A DNA stretch of 64,000 bases from Bondarzewia mesenterica (lineage: Eukaryota; Basidiomycota; Agaricomycetes; Russulales; Bondarzewiaceae): NCBI GenBank assembly GCA_004802705.1, contig SGPL01000031.1, forward strand, positions 50,375 through 114,374, written 5' to 3'. Positions 11,394 through 23,368 of the stretch are shown here, piece after piece (positions within the stretch are counted from its first letter, which is position 1; each line of letters begins with the position of its first letter). Both the position numbers and the translations under genes were made by a program. The notes under the pieces were generated by a model that was not told where the DNA came from, made no database searches, and saw nothing but the letters and a program-made list of their open reading frames with translations.

Positions 11394-13850
11394 TCATGAA
11401 AAGGTCGTTGTATCCGCCAGAGCAAACACAGGGCGCTCGAAAGGTGCCGGCGCATCATCCAAGTTCACGGGTGAGTCGGCGTCTGACAATGGTAACTGAT
11501 AAGCACCGTCGCTGTCTCTTGCACCCTGCGTCGCGCTGCCCTCTGATAACCCATCGACCACCGGCCAACCCATCTGAGCGTCCAAATCGTGTTTCTCATC
11601 CAGCACGAATGCGATCGCATTCAAGTGTTCTCGGATTTGCATCATTTCGCTGTCGGTTGGGTCGTGAAACGGGTGAGGTGGGTTCCTGTGGTCGCTCTGC
11701 TTTCGTTGCAGTTACTGTGCGTCCAGCGGCATCTTCCCCGTTGAGTCGACATTCGTGAGGAAATCTACCGCAGTTCCGATCCTTGCGCGTACACACATTT
11801 TGTCGTCGAGAAGTCGAGTTCGAGCTAGCTCGTCGCGTTGGTCTGTTCATAGGCTGAGATGGAAAATGAGCAGAATATGTGACAGAGTCAAGAAGGAGTG
11901 CGGTCGTTGATTCGTGATTGAAGGTTCTGTAGTGATGTGGATGAGTGCTCATCGCGTCATAGGGTTGCTCACCGTTCTTCACAATCTGGTCCAGAAATTA
12001 GTGGCTAAAGTAATGCTCCAGGATATCCGAGGCGCCTTTGTTATCGCCCAGAAGCATTTTCACAGCTGCAAGTTGGTTGACGAAGAAGCTGCCGTGATTG
12101 CTGAATGATGTTATGTTTCAGCTAGAGATAAGACGCGTGTGCCGATGAGCGAAGATACGCTACTCACTTCATGTTTGACGCTGCCTTCTTCTCCTGCGGG
12201 CTTTCCTCCAACCATTTAACGTAACTCGTCATCCAACTTCTCATCCCGGTATGCTTTTCCGGTGTCCGCTCCCTAGCCCCTCGGCATGCATGACAGAACT
12301 GACGACCCTCACTAAGCAGGCCGCGCAAGTTCAACACGCCAGTAATGTGCCCTCTTTTCCCTTCGGCCCTGGTTAGCACACAATCAATATTCGGATGCAT
12401 CGGCGTCGCGGAGGCAATGCAGAACACGTCAAGTGCGGAGGCGGCACTTTGCGCGTGAATGGGTGCGAGGATCCTCGCCTGAAAGTGCAAAACGCGACAG
12501 CGTTGTAGAGAACGAACTGGGTCACCTTGCTCAAAGCTGGTCCGCCTGGTGCGGACGTCCGGCTTTACTTTACCATCGCGATAAACATGTTGTCCACGCC
12601 GAGTCCACGCTGAAAGAAGTCCTTCGTTCGGTATGTTGCGTTCTAAGAATACGAAAAGCGATACGCACTCGCACCAAGGACCATACTTGCTGTTGGGGAC
12701 GGCATGCATTTCCCATTTGTCGGTTTGGCAGGAGCTTGTGCGCCAGCGTTGGGAGCGCCGCCAATGACAGGGACTACTGTCTGTGTCGATTCAGTTGTCA
12801 TTGTGCCAGAGGCAGAAGATCGCGATGCGGGCAGCGTGAAAGAGTGTGAAAGACCTACCGTCTGAAACGGAAGAAAACACAGGCGGTAAGTCGGCTGCAT
12901 CTGTTCCCGGCGAAGGCGAAGATGTTGGGCGAAGAAGGACTTCCTCAACGAAGGCATCGCGTCGCACATGAACCATGATGCCGTCTGGAACGTCTCATGC
13001 AATCAATACCAATGAGCCGCTCGCAGTATCATCCCGATTCCTGAACACCACTGCAGATAGAACCTCTATGCCGAACACAGCGTCTCCAGAAATAGAACCA
13101 TCGTCGGAAGAACCCTCCCATGCTCCCCCGTCATCATACTGATCAGGCTCGGAGGGGTCAAAGCTGCCGTCAGGGATCAGAAGAATCCGATTCACATCCA
13201 GTTTCATCCGCGCCATTCGAAGGTGTGATTTTTTTCCCCACGTTGCACTTGTTGCAGTTGGGCCAACGGCTGCAGGAAAGGGGGAGATAATAATCAGTTC
13301 CACGGAGAATGCGGAGCAACAGGTTCATGTACTGCTGACTGGGGTGCACAACTCAGTCGTGTGTATCGTGGTTTGGAGGCAACACACGGTGGTTGTTTGT
13401 AATAATGCCTGGGAGAAGCGGGGACAATGAATCCACGAACTTCCGTCAAGTCCGCATCTCCGACCGAGACCTCAGATCAAGGGACCAACTTACTCCAGGA
13501 ACCACCTTTGGCCGCCGAGCCGGCATCACTGATGATTTTTTGCCGTGCAGACGCGGTGGACGCGACTCCGTGCTTGCCTTGTGATAGGACGTACTCAGTT
13601 GAAGCGCACCCAATCATTTTGGTCAACTGCGGCACGTCGTGAGCTGTCGTGAGTGGCTGGAAGAGGGATAAAACGAGGCTGAAACGAACTGACCAAGTGC
13701 GGTTCGGGCCGCTATGAGCAATAGAAATGCAAATACGCGCACGCCAAATGCGAGAGCGGCGAGCGTTATGCAGGTGGAAGATAGCTGGTCAGGGCAACCC
13801 CAAGAAATCCCGATCGATGCTGGGATATCCGAGACTGACGTGGCGGACAC
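11394..13850 (-). pseudogene. Alginate-lyase-family gene, multiply disrupted
   Basis: On the minus strand, pieces of the fungal alginate-lyase-domain (PF05426-type) family can be followed in order: an N-terminal piece with ASTEYVLSQGKH and SARQKIISDAG (about 13640-13476), VLPPNHDTHD (about 13350), KPTNGKCMPSPTASM (about 12710), YRDGKVKPDVRT, VTQFVLYNAVAF, SATPMHPNID, GHITGVLNLRGLL, MTSYVKWLEESPQEKKA (12230-12160), SNHGSFFVNQLAAVKMLLGDN and GEQPYDA...THPHHYRTFNHES (12100-11910). These lie in different frames with no introns to explain the changes: HD is followed by a stop where YLSW is expected, and at least four more shifts occur between 12640 and 12430, mostly outside long homopolymers. I read this as a decaying secreted polysaccharide-lyase gene. 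Poor sequence is the alternative. The exact ends are uncertain. Confidence 0.7.
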
Positions 13851-14175
13851 AGTAGATATGGCGCTCGGGTGAAAATTAAACGTGCCGCAAGAGTTTTGTC
13901 GCTGTTTTGAGATAATGGCGAAGTTCTTCTAAATTTTAGAATGCTCTTGCGACACGAAAAAGGAGGGAAAAGCAGGGACTTGTGAGGGCGGTCCAATGGG
14001 AGGCGGTGAAGAAGGCCAGTCCCGTGACAACGGGAATGAGAGGCTAAGCAGCCGCTGGGTTTTAAATTTTGACAATCGACAAATGCGGGGAAGTGATTGC
14101 GGGGTATAAAACTAGTGATATATTCCCGGTCCCCCGCCTTCACCCCATTCCTCTCCTTTTCCCTTCATTTCTGCC
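13851..14175. other. Divergent intergenic region
   Basis: About 325 bp between the lyase remnant (minus) and the acyl-CoA synthetase start (plus). It has pyrimidine-rich stretches just upstream of ATG 14176, common in fungal promoters. No other feature seen. Confidence 0.35.
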
Positions 14176-16961
14176 ATGTCTTTTCGTGCGTTTCTTTCAC
14201 TTCCATACTATTCTCTCGCTAATCGTCCAAAATTCTGTTCAGACGCCGCCCAAGCCGCTTTCAAACCTACTCCTGAGAGCATCCCACCCCCCAATGTCGA
14301 CCTCGTCCTTCATGTCCACGACGGCCTACCGCCCAACATTCACCCACTGGTACGCAATCTTGCACTCCCAAAGTTTGATGCCCTACTCAGACTTTCACAG
14401 AATCCTCTGCAGTTTCTCCTACGAGGTGCTCAGCTCTGTCCTGACCATTTAGCTCTCGCGCATCCCGATGTCCCATTCCCAGCCTTCTATACTTACTCTG
14501 TCTGGTAAGTAGCTTCGAACTCCCACGGTGTCATCATCTTATCTGTATACCACAGGGCTCAACGTGTTCAGAACTTCTCGTATGGCCTCATCCAGGCTGG
14601 TATACAGCCAGGCGACCGTATAGCAGTCATAGCACCCAACTCGTACGTGTTCCTCCGCTTCCCCAGTCAAAAATCCGGCCTCAACCTTCTCCCGAAAGGC
14701 CAATGATAGCAGGTCTTGCAGCACGTGTTTATTGTGTCTCCATCATATCTCACCGTCTTCACAGATGCACTCCAAGGTGTAATCGGCGCGCGCGCGATTG
14801 CTACCACGATAAACGTCCGTCTGACGAAGCCGGAGGTTGCATACATCCTTGAACACAGCGGCGCGAAGATCATCTTTGCCGACCATGAATATGCTCACCT
14901 CGTCGAAGGCGCGAAGGCACGTGTAATCACGTGCAAGGACACGGGGCGCGCCGGCGATCCGTACGAGGAGTTCCTGAGCGCCGGGAGGAGGTTCAGTCAA
15001 GAAAGAGGCTGGGCCGGGCTAGAAATGGAGGCCGATGAGAACAAGCCGCTCTCTTTGAATTACACGTGAGTGACTTTTTCATTTATTTCTATTGCGACTG
15101 AGGATTGATATTTTTTCGAGCAGCTCTGGAACCACTGGACGGGTCAGCCTATCTTCTGGCTCTGCAATAAGTGTGCCGATTGACATTGTTCTCATTCCAG
15201 CCGAAGGGTGTCCTGACAACCCTGAGAGGTATTGACAAGTTTCTTGGAACGCCGGGGACACTGTCAACTAACATTTCACATCTCAGGGTCATACCTTGCT
15301 GCCATCGCAAATGCGTATGAAACACAGTATGTATAACGATCACTCGGATCCTTCGTATTTGAGTCATGCTCAACTCCGGATTTGACCACAGAATGAACAG
15401 GGATTCCACATATCTATGGTACGATTGAATCCTAGTGGCACGGTATCTCTAACTTCATCCTTCTCACCAATCGCCTTCGCCGCAGGATTCTCCCTATGTT
15501 CCATGCTGCCGGGTGGACATACCCATGGGCGACAACTTTTGCCTTCGCGACACAAGTGAGCCGTTCCGTTCCACTTCCGAGACGCAGAGCTCACGAAATA
15601 CCCGTGATAGCTGACCCTCCGGACGATAAATTATCCTTTGATATGGAAACATCTCCTTCATTCGAATGTTACTCACTATTGCGGGGCTCCGACGGTGCAG
15701 GTATGTATATTTGTTCCGTGTGCTGACCATTGATGGCTCAATCCGTGGCCGGTTTTCCTCTGCAGATCGGAATTGTAAATGACCCTAATGCAAGAAAAAT
15801 TGACCACAAGGTGATGACGATCATTGCTGGAGCAGCACCGACGGCGCATCTGCTCGGAGAACTTGAGAAGAAGGGCATTCAACCGGTCCATGTGTACGGC
15901 TTGACGTACGTATAGAATGAACATATCTACTCCGAACTCTCTAACCTTCATCCTGGTTAATCACTGAACTTGATTCCACAGAGAGGTAAGTACGACGCCT
16001 GTCTCCTTCGTCCGTCGACTCATAGGCAATTATTCATTAAACAGACATACGGACCCCTGACCCGTAATTACCCCCAACCCCACTGGCTCACCCTTCCCCT
16101 CGACGAGCGAGCCAAACTCACCGCGCGCCAGGGCCACGCATTTGCCACGTCCCACCCGGCCCGCATCGTCTACCCGTTGACCGACCTTCCCAAGAGCGTC
16201 CCCCCCAGGCACGCTCGTCGACGTTCCCAAGGATGGAAAGACGGTTGGCGAGATCGTCATGCGCGGCAACATCGTCATGCACGGTTACTTCAATGACGCG
16301 GAGGCGACCAGCCTCGCGTTTGAGGGCGGCTGGTTCCACTCCGGCGATCTCGCAGTCTGGCGCGAGGATGGCTCCATCGCGATCCAGGATCGAAGCAAGG
16401 ATATTATCATCTCTGGCGGAGAGGTGCATTCCCATACCACACTCGTGATCTTTGATGAGATGAACTCACTCCCCCCCCCCCCCCCCAGAATGCATCCAGT
16501 CTGGCAATTGAGCAAGGTTTGTGCTTTGTCAACGTCTCAAATTCGTCGATGCTGACTCAAATTTGATCTACAACAGAGCTAGCCAGCCATCTCGACGTAC
16601 TCGAGGTATCCGTTGTAGGCCGCGAGCATCCCAAGTGGGGAGAGCGCCCGATGGCGTTCGTGATCCTCCGCCCAGACGCCGTCAAGGAGTGGGCGGGCAA
16701 GCACCCAGAGTTTGCCAACGCGCTCAAGGTGCACGCGCGTGCGCGCCTCCCAGGCTTCGCCACGCCGGAGTGGGTGGTCGTGGTCGAGGAGTTGCCGGTG
16801 AGTACAACTGCCAATAGTTTCCGTGCGCGCCTATCGTCTGGAACTCAACGTTGGCGATCCATCGGCAGAAAACATCCACAGGCAAGATCCTCAAAACCAC
16901 TCTGCGCAAGCGTGCGGCTGAGGCGGCGGCGGCGGCGGCGCCGGTCAAAGCCAAGCTGTAG
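14176..16961 (+). CDS. Acyl-CoA synthetase (AMP-binding) with C-terminal AKL, 16 exons
   Basis: An ANL-superfamily acyl-activating enzyme (fatty acid + ATP + CoA to acyl-CoA). Exons: 14176-14504, 14556-14642, 14699-14712, 14765-15065, 15124-15142, 15201-15228, 15287-15326, 15392-15418, 15486-15555, 15611-15700, 15766-15905, 15982-15985, 16045-16423, 16489-16516, 16577-16797, 16869-16961. Motifs: SGTTGRPKGV (phosphate loop, spread over exons), [19 protein letters not shown] (adenylate motif, built across a 4-nt exon), GWFHSGDLA, and [15 protein letters not shown]. The protein ends PVKAKL; AKL fits a type 1 peroxisomal targeting signal. One frameshift lies in a C7 run (16200-16206); with six [18 protein letters not shown] reads through. 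One intron contains a C16 tract (16471-16486) as its pyrimidine tract. Confidence 0.9.
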
Positions 16962-17418
16962 ACCGAAGACAATGGAAGACGCGCGCTGATCTAATGTAGC
17001 ATCTATTGTTAAATGTATAATAATATTCATCCGTTGCAAGCGCGTGAGAGTTATCGTAGGTACCATTGCGCATGAGGATATAAGACATGGACGCTTGCAA
17101 GATGGCAGGAATGAAGGTAGATGAGTGGACGGAACAAAAAAGACAAATAAAAAGAGAAAAAACATAAAGAAGGGAAATTGAATGGACGACATGGGGATAC
17201 GTGCGTGATAAAGGTCTGTGTGTGCTCGTGGGGATATTACATACCAACGTAACGTGAATGAAGAATCTACAAGATCAAAGAAAAGGAGATACAGTTGCAG
17301 CTGCCCATGCTAATTGATGCAAGTGATAAATAAGCTAGTTGTGTCCAATTTCATCCATCCATCCACCAACCGACTCACTCAAGCGTCTCCAGACACGATC
17401 ACAACGATCACAGGGGAA
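16962..17418. other. Convergent intergenic region
   Basis: About 455 bp between the stops of the acyl-CoA synthetase (plus) and the CNH-GYF gene (minus). A/T-rich blocks suggest 3' untranslated sequence. No gene recognised. Confidence 0.4.
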
Positions 17419-20400
17419 TCAAGCAGCTCCGAGCGGACAGAGACGCAATATCCGGAAAGCGACCCCGTTGCGCTCACAAAGGTATATATTATCTCCCCGC
17501 CGACCGAGGAAGATCACCTCATCACGTCCCCGTTCCGTATCGGTATCCGCGAAGTCCGCGCGCCCAGGAGACTTGCCCGGGCCCGTGCTGAGTTTCTTGA
17601 CGGGCGCGGCCAGCCTGTTCGAATGTGGTTTGGACGGCAGCAACGACGTGGGCCCCGTCGCGGACGCGGACGGTGACGACACGGGCATACCGATCTTCCA
17701 GATGAACGGTGCGCGCCTGTTCAATTGCGATGGGAGAGCACTGAACTGTGGCAGGACGCTCCGCGACGCATCAGCGGGGCGAAGCAGGGCGTCGCTGAGG
17801 TCAACGGCCTCCAGCCCGCCTTGTCGCATAGCGACGAGTACCGACCGGTCTTTCACGTCAAATGCCTCCAGGCGCTTCACGTCGCCTAAACGGCCGGGCA
17901 GCACAGACGAAGACTCATCATCCTGGTCATCCGAACTCCACATGAACCGACCTTTGAGAACTGAGCGTCCACGGCCATCGACGATGACCGTGCTGTGACC
18001 ACCACGAGACGAGAAGAAGAGGGCAGGTGGACCGAAGATCTTCGGCTGTGCGAGTAAGGAGAGTGGGTTGAGGAGGGGTTTTCCAGCGTCTGCGACTAAC
18101 GGAACAGTTTCCGAAGGTAATGAACGAAAGGGTGGTGGCCCAAAGGGCTGTGTCGGATCCACGCTCTGCTGACGCAAATCCTTGAGCAAGATATATGCAT
18201 CATCCTCTTCCCGCCGAACAGGGAGATCGGTCGGCAATAGCCCATCGCGATACCAAGCTTGCATAAGGGTATGTTTCCAGGGGCCTGGATGTCAGTTTCG
18301 TCAGTACCGGTGGGATTGAAAAACAAAAAGGTACATTATGGTCGTACCATGAACGACACCCTTGGGGTCCCGATAGAACCATTTGGACGGGGTAGCAGGC
18401 GGCGGCAGTGGCAAGCCCGGCGGCGAGAACTGAACCTGCGACAGATCTATATCGCCGCTCCCATTCACCTCTGGCTCATGCTCCACACGATACTGCAAAA
18501 AATCCGGGTATGTTGGTGGTATCACGTACTCGTCCGCTATCGAAGCGAGTGGGAAATTTGGAGCGAATGAGAGTTGCTGGAAAGTGGTATACGGTCCCAT
18601 CTGTGCAGTCGCGAGCGCAACCAGCTCCTCCGCATGCGAGAGTGCAGGCGGATTCGGGGTTTCAGGCGGTGCAGGTTGATTGCCCGCTGTTACAGAAGAA
18701 CGAACAATTGTAGTACCTTGTACTGGTGCCGACTCTGCCGCCACAGGCGTCGAAGATGGAACGGAGACTCCAATGCTGACATTGACGTTCGTCGACTCTT
18801 CCGCGGGAGCGGTTGGGTCTGCTTCATTGCCAGTCGTTTGCGCATCTTCAGTGCGCATCTCCCTAGCACGTCTTCTTGCCGCTCTCCGTTCGGCACGCCC
18901 GATTCTGACCTCGCGGACGCGAACGGTCGCGGGCTCCAGTCCGAACACGTTCTGCGAGAACACTAAGAACACCTCAACGAGATCATCTCCCTGAAGTTGC
19001 AGCTCCAGTGAACGAGGAGAATCGGGAAGGATGAACGTGCGTGAAAGACCAAGCGCAGTCCGGTACGTGCCCGCGAACAACTCCACCTTCTCGCCGTTCT
19101 CCCCACAGAGGATCGCGAGGAAGCTTATGGTACGAGCCCAATGAGTCGCCTTCACACATGCCATGCAACCGAGATAAAACTGACCTTTTCTTGTTCGTCT
19201 CTACTGCCTTGATCATCAACGAGCACTTCGTCCCCGGCAACTTTACATACTCCAGCTTCGGAGCAGGCGCGTGAAACGTGGTAGGCGTTGTCGTTGACTT
19301 CCGCGCACCATCCATTTGCTCCACGCGCTGCGAAGAAGTGCTCGCGCTATCGATAGATCGCCTTGACGCAAACGCGTTCCCGATAATGCGCGATAGGAAA
19401 CGAGAATGTGAATGTGAATGAGACGTAGTGCTTTGTCCGTCACGTGATAGTCGCGGCGGATTTGAAGGGGATGAGGCTGGGCGAGAATACTCTGGGACCT
19501 GCGTTTGAGTGGGTGGATGCTGGAATGTGGAAGAATGTGATCGTGCGAGAAGCGTCGGGCGGCGTTCGCGCATGTCTGTGGAACTGGACGCAGAAGGGGT
19601 CGGGATTGGGTGAGGCAATGAGTTGGCCGAACCTGACACGCTGGGCTGCTCATCTAATGACGAGCCTGAAGGAGGAGGGAATATACCGCCCAAAACGGAC
19701 CATCGTCTCCTCCGTTGGTTCGTTGACTGCGTGTCCTGACTTGGCCGGGTACGGAAGCTCGAAGCTTCCGCTGACTGGGGGCTCGCAGGGATGTCTTCCT
19801 CGCCAGTGGCGACGGCATGAGAGGAGGTGATCATGATGACCTGTTGAGAGCGGCGAGATCCTGGTGGAGGAAGTTCAGGCAGACGGCTCTCCTCCAACGC
19901 TTGAGCAAATGTGATATGCTCATTTGTAGGCGTCGCTTGACCTTCCTGTGTCCCATCTTCGTCGCCATCTGGTGTCGCAGGCTCATCTGGTTCCTGCGTC
20001 TCAGAAGCGATGGCGGACATCGTCGGGATATGTCCAGATGAAGGCGATGTTGACAAAGTTTGACGAAGCGTGACCAGAGTGGGTGTTGGGGAAGGTGGAG
20101 GAGGAGGACGGCCAGGAGAAGTCGAACCTCCGCGAGCCACGCTGCTCAAGTCAAGATTGGGCGGGCGTGGACGTCGGATTGGTTGTGATGTCAATGTCGC
20201 AGACGACAGCGGCCGTGTCGTAAGCGGCGGACTTGTAACACCCAACCCTGACGATGCGGCAGCCATCGCGCTCGTGCGCTCATCTAGTGCCTCACTCCCA
20301 CTTGCGCCGGCCGCGACAACATTGATCGCCTCATCGTCACTGGACCCCCGACCTTCAACCCAATCACCTTTCAAATCCGGATCGTTGTCATAATCACGGC

Positions 20401-21898
20401 CGACCATGGCCGCGTCTGTGTGCCGACGAGCGATAGATCCAGCTAAGACATTGCCAATGGAGGAGCGACGCTCAGGCGGTTGACTGACAGAAGCAATAGA
20501 GCTCTGACTGCGCGGTCGGCCAGAAGGAGGCGATATGCTGTACGACGGCGGTGGGACCGAAGGCACCCGGTTAAGCGCTGGCGGATGGAAAGGTTGTGGA
20601 GGCGATTGAGGAGGCGTTTTGAGTCTTTTGGCTGGAGGCATCTTCGCTGTCGAGGTCGCAGGTCGGGGCGGGCGCCGACGGTTTTCGCAGTGATTTGCTT
20701 CTGCCCAATGATGTAGGCTGTGCAACTTTTTCCCTTGTTGACCGGTCGAGCAAGAAGCTTTCCCGCGGGAGATACCCCTTTTGGCTTCGTCCCGACGCGC
20801 ACGGTCCTGTTCTCTGCGAATTTCCACTTCGAGCCGCCACTCCACAGCTTTTTTGACTTCCTCCAATGCGTAGACTCGGACGCCATCCCGGCGACCAGCA
20901 ATTGCCACGAGAACACCTCGATGCTCCATGACGACGACACTTTTGAAACTGACGCGTCGGATCAATGCATATGGTTGGGGAGCCGGAGGTGATATCAGCG
21001 GAAGCACATCGAGGCCCTGCGCGTGACAGAGAAGCAGATAATGGGGAGCTAAAAATGCACCACTGGCAGGGGGAGTGCTGAAATGTGAAGGTGAGAGATT
21101 GGTGGTGAGAACGGAAAGACTAAGACCAAGCTCCTGAAGGGTGGGAGGTGGGAGTGCTGGCGGAGGAGTGGAAGGCCGTGTGGTAGGAGTTGGAGACGAG
21201 GCTCGTGACGGGATGGTGGAGTGTTCTGGTGTGGAAGTAGCGCGCTCTTCTTGGGCATTACGTCGGGGAGAAGAAGGGAGCATGGGTTCTCGCCGATGTA
21301 TGAGGTTGGAGAAAAAAACCAGAAAGGCGATTTGATGATCGAGGCTGCGTGAACGTAAGGAGATGATGGACATGTGAGCTAAGCTAAAAGGAAGGATACG
21401 TACGTCGGTCACGGAACCCGGTCGGCTTCGTCTAGGGTAAGAGGGCGTCGTCGAAGACCGAGAAGGTCTCGAGGATAGAGAGGGCGTCTCGTCGACTGAT
21501 GGTCCGTTGAAAGAGGTCGCGCTTGCCGTTTGAGGGCGGGGGTTTGGACTCTGGGGTTCAGTAATCTGCACGGCTGGAAGGGATTGAACGCTTGCGGCGT
21601 CAAAGGCATGTTCAGTAGGACTGCGGGTTATGGGAGATGGGCCGTCGAGAGTTGTGTCGATGACCGGTGGAGCGGTGGCCTTGTTCAAGTCGGCGGAGGT
21701 GAAGTTCTGGGGTTTGAGGGTAATGTCTTCAAGGTCCCTCTGTTCCACCTCCTGAATATCTCTGCGCATCCCATCCGTCTCTTCCAGAGTTTCCGGCGCG
21801 TCGGTCCACAGCTCCTGACCGTCGTCTAGTTCTGCGACATTGTGTGTATGGATGTTGTCTGTCGGAGAAAAGGGGTGGAGCACAGATTCTTGCGACAT
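17419..21898 (-). CDS. CNH-domain protein with long internal insert and C-terminal GYF domain
   Basis: A large protein of about 1,430 residues. Likely exons: 21404-21898, 19185-21344, 18348-19123, 17419-18284. The N terminus is disordered. The first part of a CNH domain follows (GAFLAPHYLLLCHAQGLDV, VLVAIAGRRDGVRVYALEEV). Then come several hundred Ser/Pro/Thr-rich residues, then the rest of the CNH domain (YVKLPGTKCSLMIKAVE, FLAILCGENGEKVELFAG, DDLVEVFLVFSQNVFGLEPA). Within the same open frame after it is a GYF domain (KWFYRDPKGVVHGPWKHTLM, AWYRDGLLPTDLPVRR) that binds proline-rich peptides. Intron 21345-21403 is canonical; using it requires a seven-T run (21312-21318 on the plus strand as A7) to be six, after which VTDPRSSNRLSGFFSNLIHRRE reads through. 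CNH proteins usually scaffold Rho/Rab or kinase signalling; the exact role here is unknown. Confidence 0.72.
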
Positions 21899-22275
21899 TT
21901 CATGTATTTCGGCAACGGAGAAGAGAAATATGGGAGTAGATTTGTTGTGAGAGATTGGGGGGTAGGGCAGAGGCCTATGAAGAAATTAAGGAGGACTTGA
22001 TAGAATACAAGTATATGGATGGACGAAGAGGACAGAAGCTAGGATGACTTTGCTTGGACCTAACCTCAGCGCCAGCGCTCAGCTGCCTCACCTTCCGTGC
22101 CATTCCTCAGCGCACAGCTCCCACGCTACCGTTGCCACCTGGTCCTTATGTCATCCGGTTCAATGACACCATCTGCGAAACACACCAACTGTCAGAGTTG
22201 GCGGACAGTGTTGACATGCCAGTCAAAGCATATACTATCACTAGGAAACCAGAACACCGAGACATCCCTCATGGC
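21899..22275. other. Upstream region of the CNH-GYF gene
   Basis: About 375 bp between the CNH-GYF start and the DUF7726 stop; both genes run on the minus strand. It should hold the CNH-GYF promoter and the 3' end of the next gene. No motif recognised. Confidence 0.35.
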
Positions 22276-23201
22276 TCACTCGCGGCGGCCAATAAAACAC
22301 CACGTCATCTCACTTCTCTCCAGAGGCAATCCATTCCGGTGCTCCTCCTCATTTCGAATTCGCTTTGGTGTCTTCTTCTTGCCTTCAGCAATACGTCGCT
22401 TCTCAAAGTACTTGTATCTAATCCAGAAAAGATCAAGAAATCAGATCAGGCATCACGATGCACGATGGTAGAAGCGATAGTGGTCGGCATCAAATAACGT
22501 GGCACTCACGCTGCGACATACGCGCCATTCGTCGCTCCGGCCGTAGGCCCGGAAGCCTTCACTGAGAGGAGGTGACACAGAAATCAACACTCATGTCTCA
22601 AGTCGTTAGCAGCATACGTTTGAGAGGCTTACTGAACCGGTTGAGGGAGTTGCCGTTGATGCCGCCAATCTCTCTCAACCAGTGGGTAACCTGCTCGTCC
22701 TTGGTCAGTCCTTGTATACATCGAAATTGTGCGCGGTTGATTGCCTACCTTGAAGCCAGGTTCTTTTTGAAGGGCACGAATTTTGCGCCGAACATCATTG
22801 CAGTCGTCACTGCACCCGAAGGAGAGACACGTCAATCTCGGAGATGAGAACCACGAACAGACGCGTCTTACTAGATTTTAACGTCGCCCTGAGGTCAAAG
22901 ACGCGTCGATGCACGCGAAGTGAGATAGCATAAAGCAAAGAACGCGTGAACATACCTCTTCCTCACCCTCCAGAACAACGTCCTGCCATTTCTTAGGTGG
23001 TGCTGGTTCTTTGGCCTTTTTCTTGCCCTTCGAGGTCGATGCGGACTCAGAAGGTTCGTCAGCAACATCAGACACGCGAGCCTTCTTCGCAGAAGGCGCC
23101 TGAGCGACGTTCTCTATTCCGAAGGCTTGATCCGATGAGGCAGTACCTAAGAATGGTGCGTCAACAGCCTCAAAAACGTCGGACTTGCGCTTGGTCGCCA
23201 T
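22276..23201 (-). CDS. DUF7726-domain protein
   Basis: A 191-residue protein with six exons: 22956-23201, 22872-22888, 22749-22809, 22633-22690, 22510-22561, 22276-22417; lengths sum to 192 codons. The N terminus is basic with nuclear-localisation-like clusters (MATKRKS, PSAKKARV, SKGKKKAKEP). The C-terminal half, YDDCNDVRRKIRALQKEPGF then THWLREIGGINGN and AYVAAYKYFEKRRIAEGKKK, matches the fungal DUF7726 helical domain. It is plausibly a nuclear DNA- or chromatin-associated factor, which is inference from composition. Exon 2 is only 17 nt. It shares a divergent promoter with the S-formylglutathione hydrolase gene. Confidence 0.8.
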
Positions 23202-23253
23202 CGTGGTGCGGTGCAGAGTTGGTTGAGTAGGAGTTACGAGAGGGCTGTTGTGG

Positions 23254-23261
23254 TTTATATA
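23254..23261 (-). promoter_or_regulatory. TATA-like box of the DUF7726 gene
   Basis: Read on the minus strand the site is TATATAAA, ending about 53 nt upstream of the ATG at 23201, a usual distance for a fungal TATA element. Confidence 0.5.
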
Positions 23262-23368
23262 GCATTAATCTCGGTCGCCACCGACTATGTACATAAGTAC
23301 CGGCAGTTCAAGATCCGGCTCGCGACGGTGAACGCGGTTGACTCGGAACCAGTTCTGAGTTCACCGCG

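Noticed and set aside
12164..12709. Single 181-codon minus-strand gene
   Set aside because: Only parts of it match the alginate-lyase family; the intervening conserved segments lie in other frames, so it is a chance-open path through a broken gene.
18983..21898. Uninterrupted 971-codon minus-strand frame taken as a complete single-exon gene
   Set aside because: It begins correctly at 21898 but runs through a canonical intron (21345-21403) and past the real donor at 19184; CNH homology continues in the next exon, so it is only part of a multi-exon gene.
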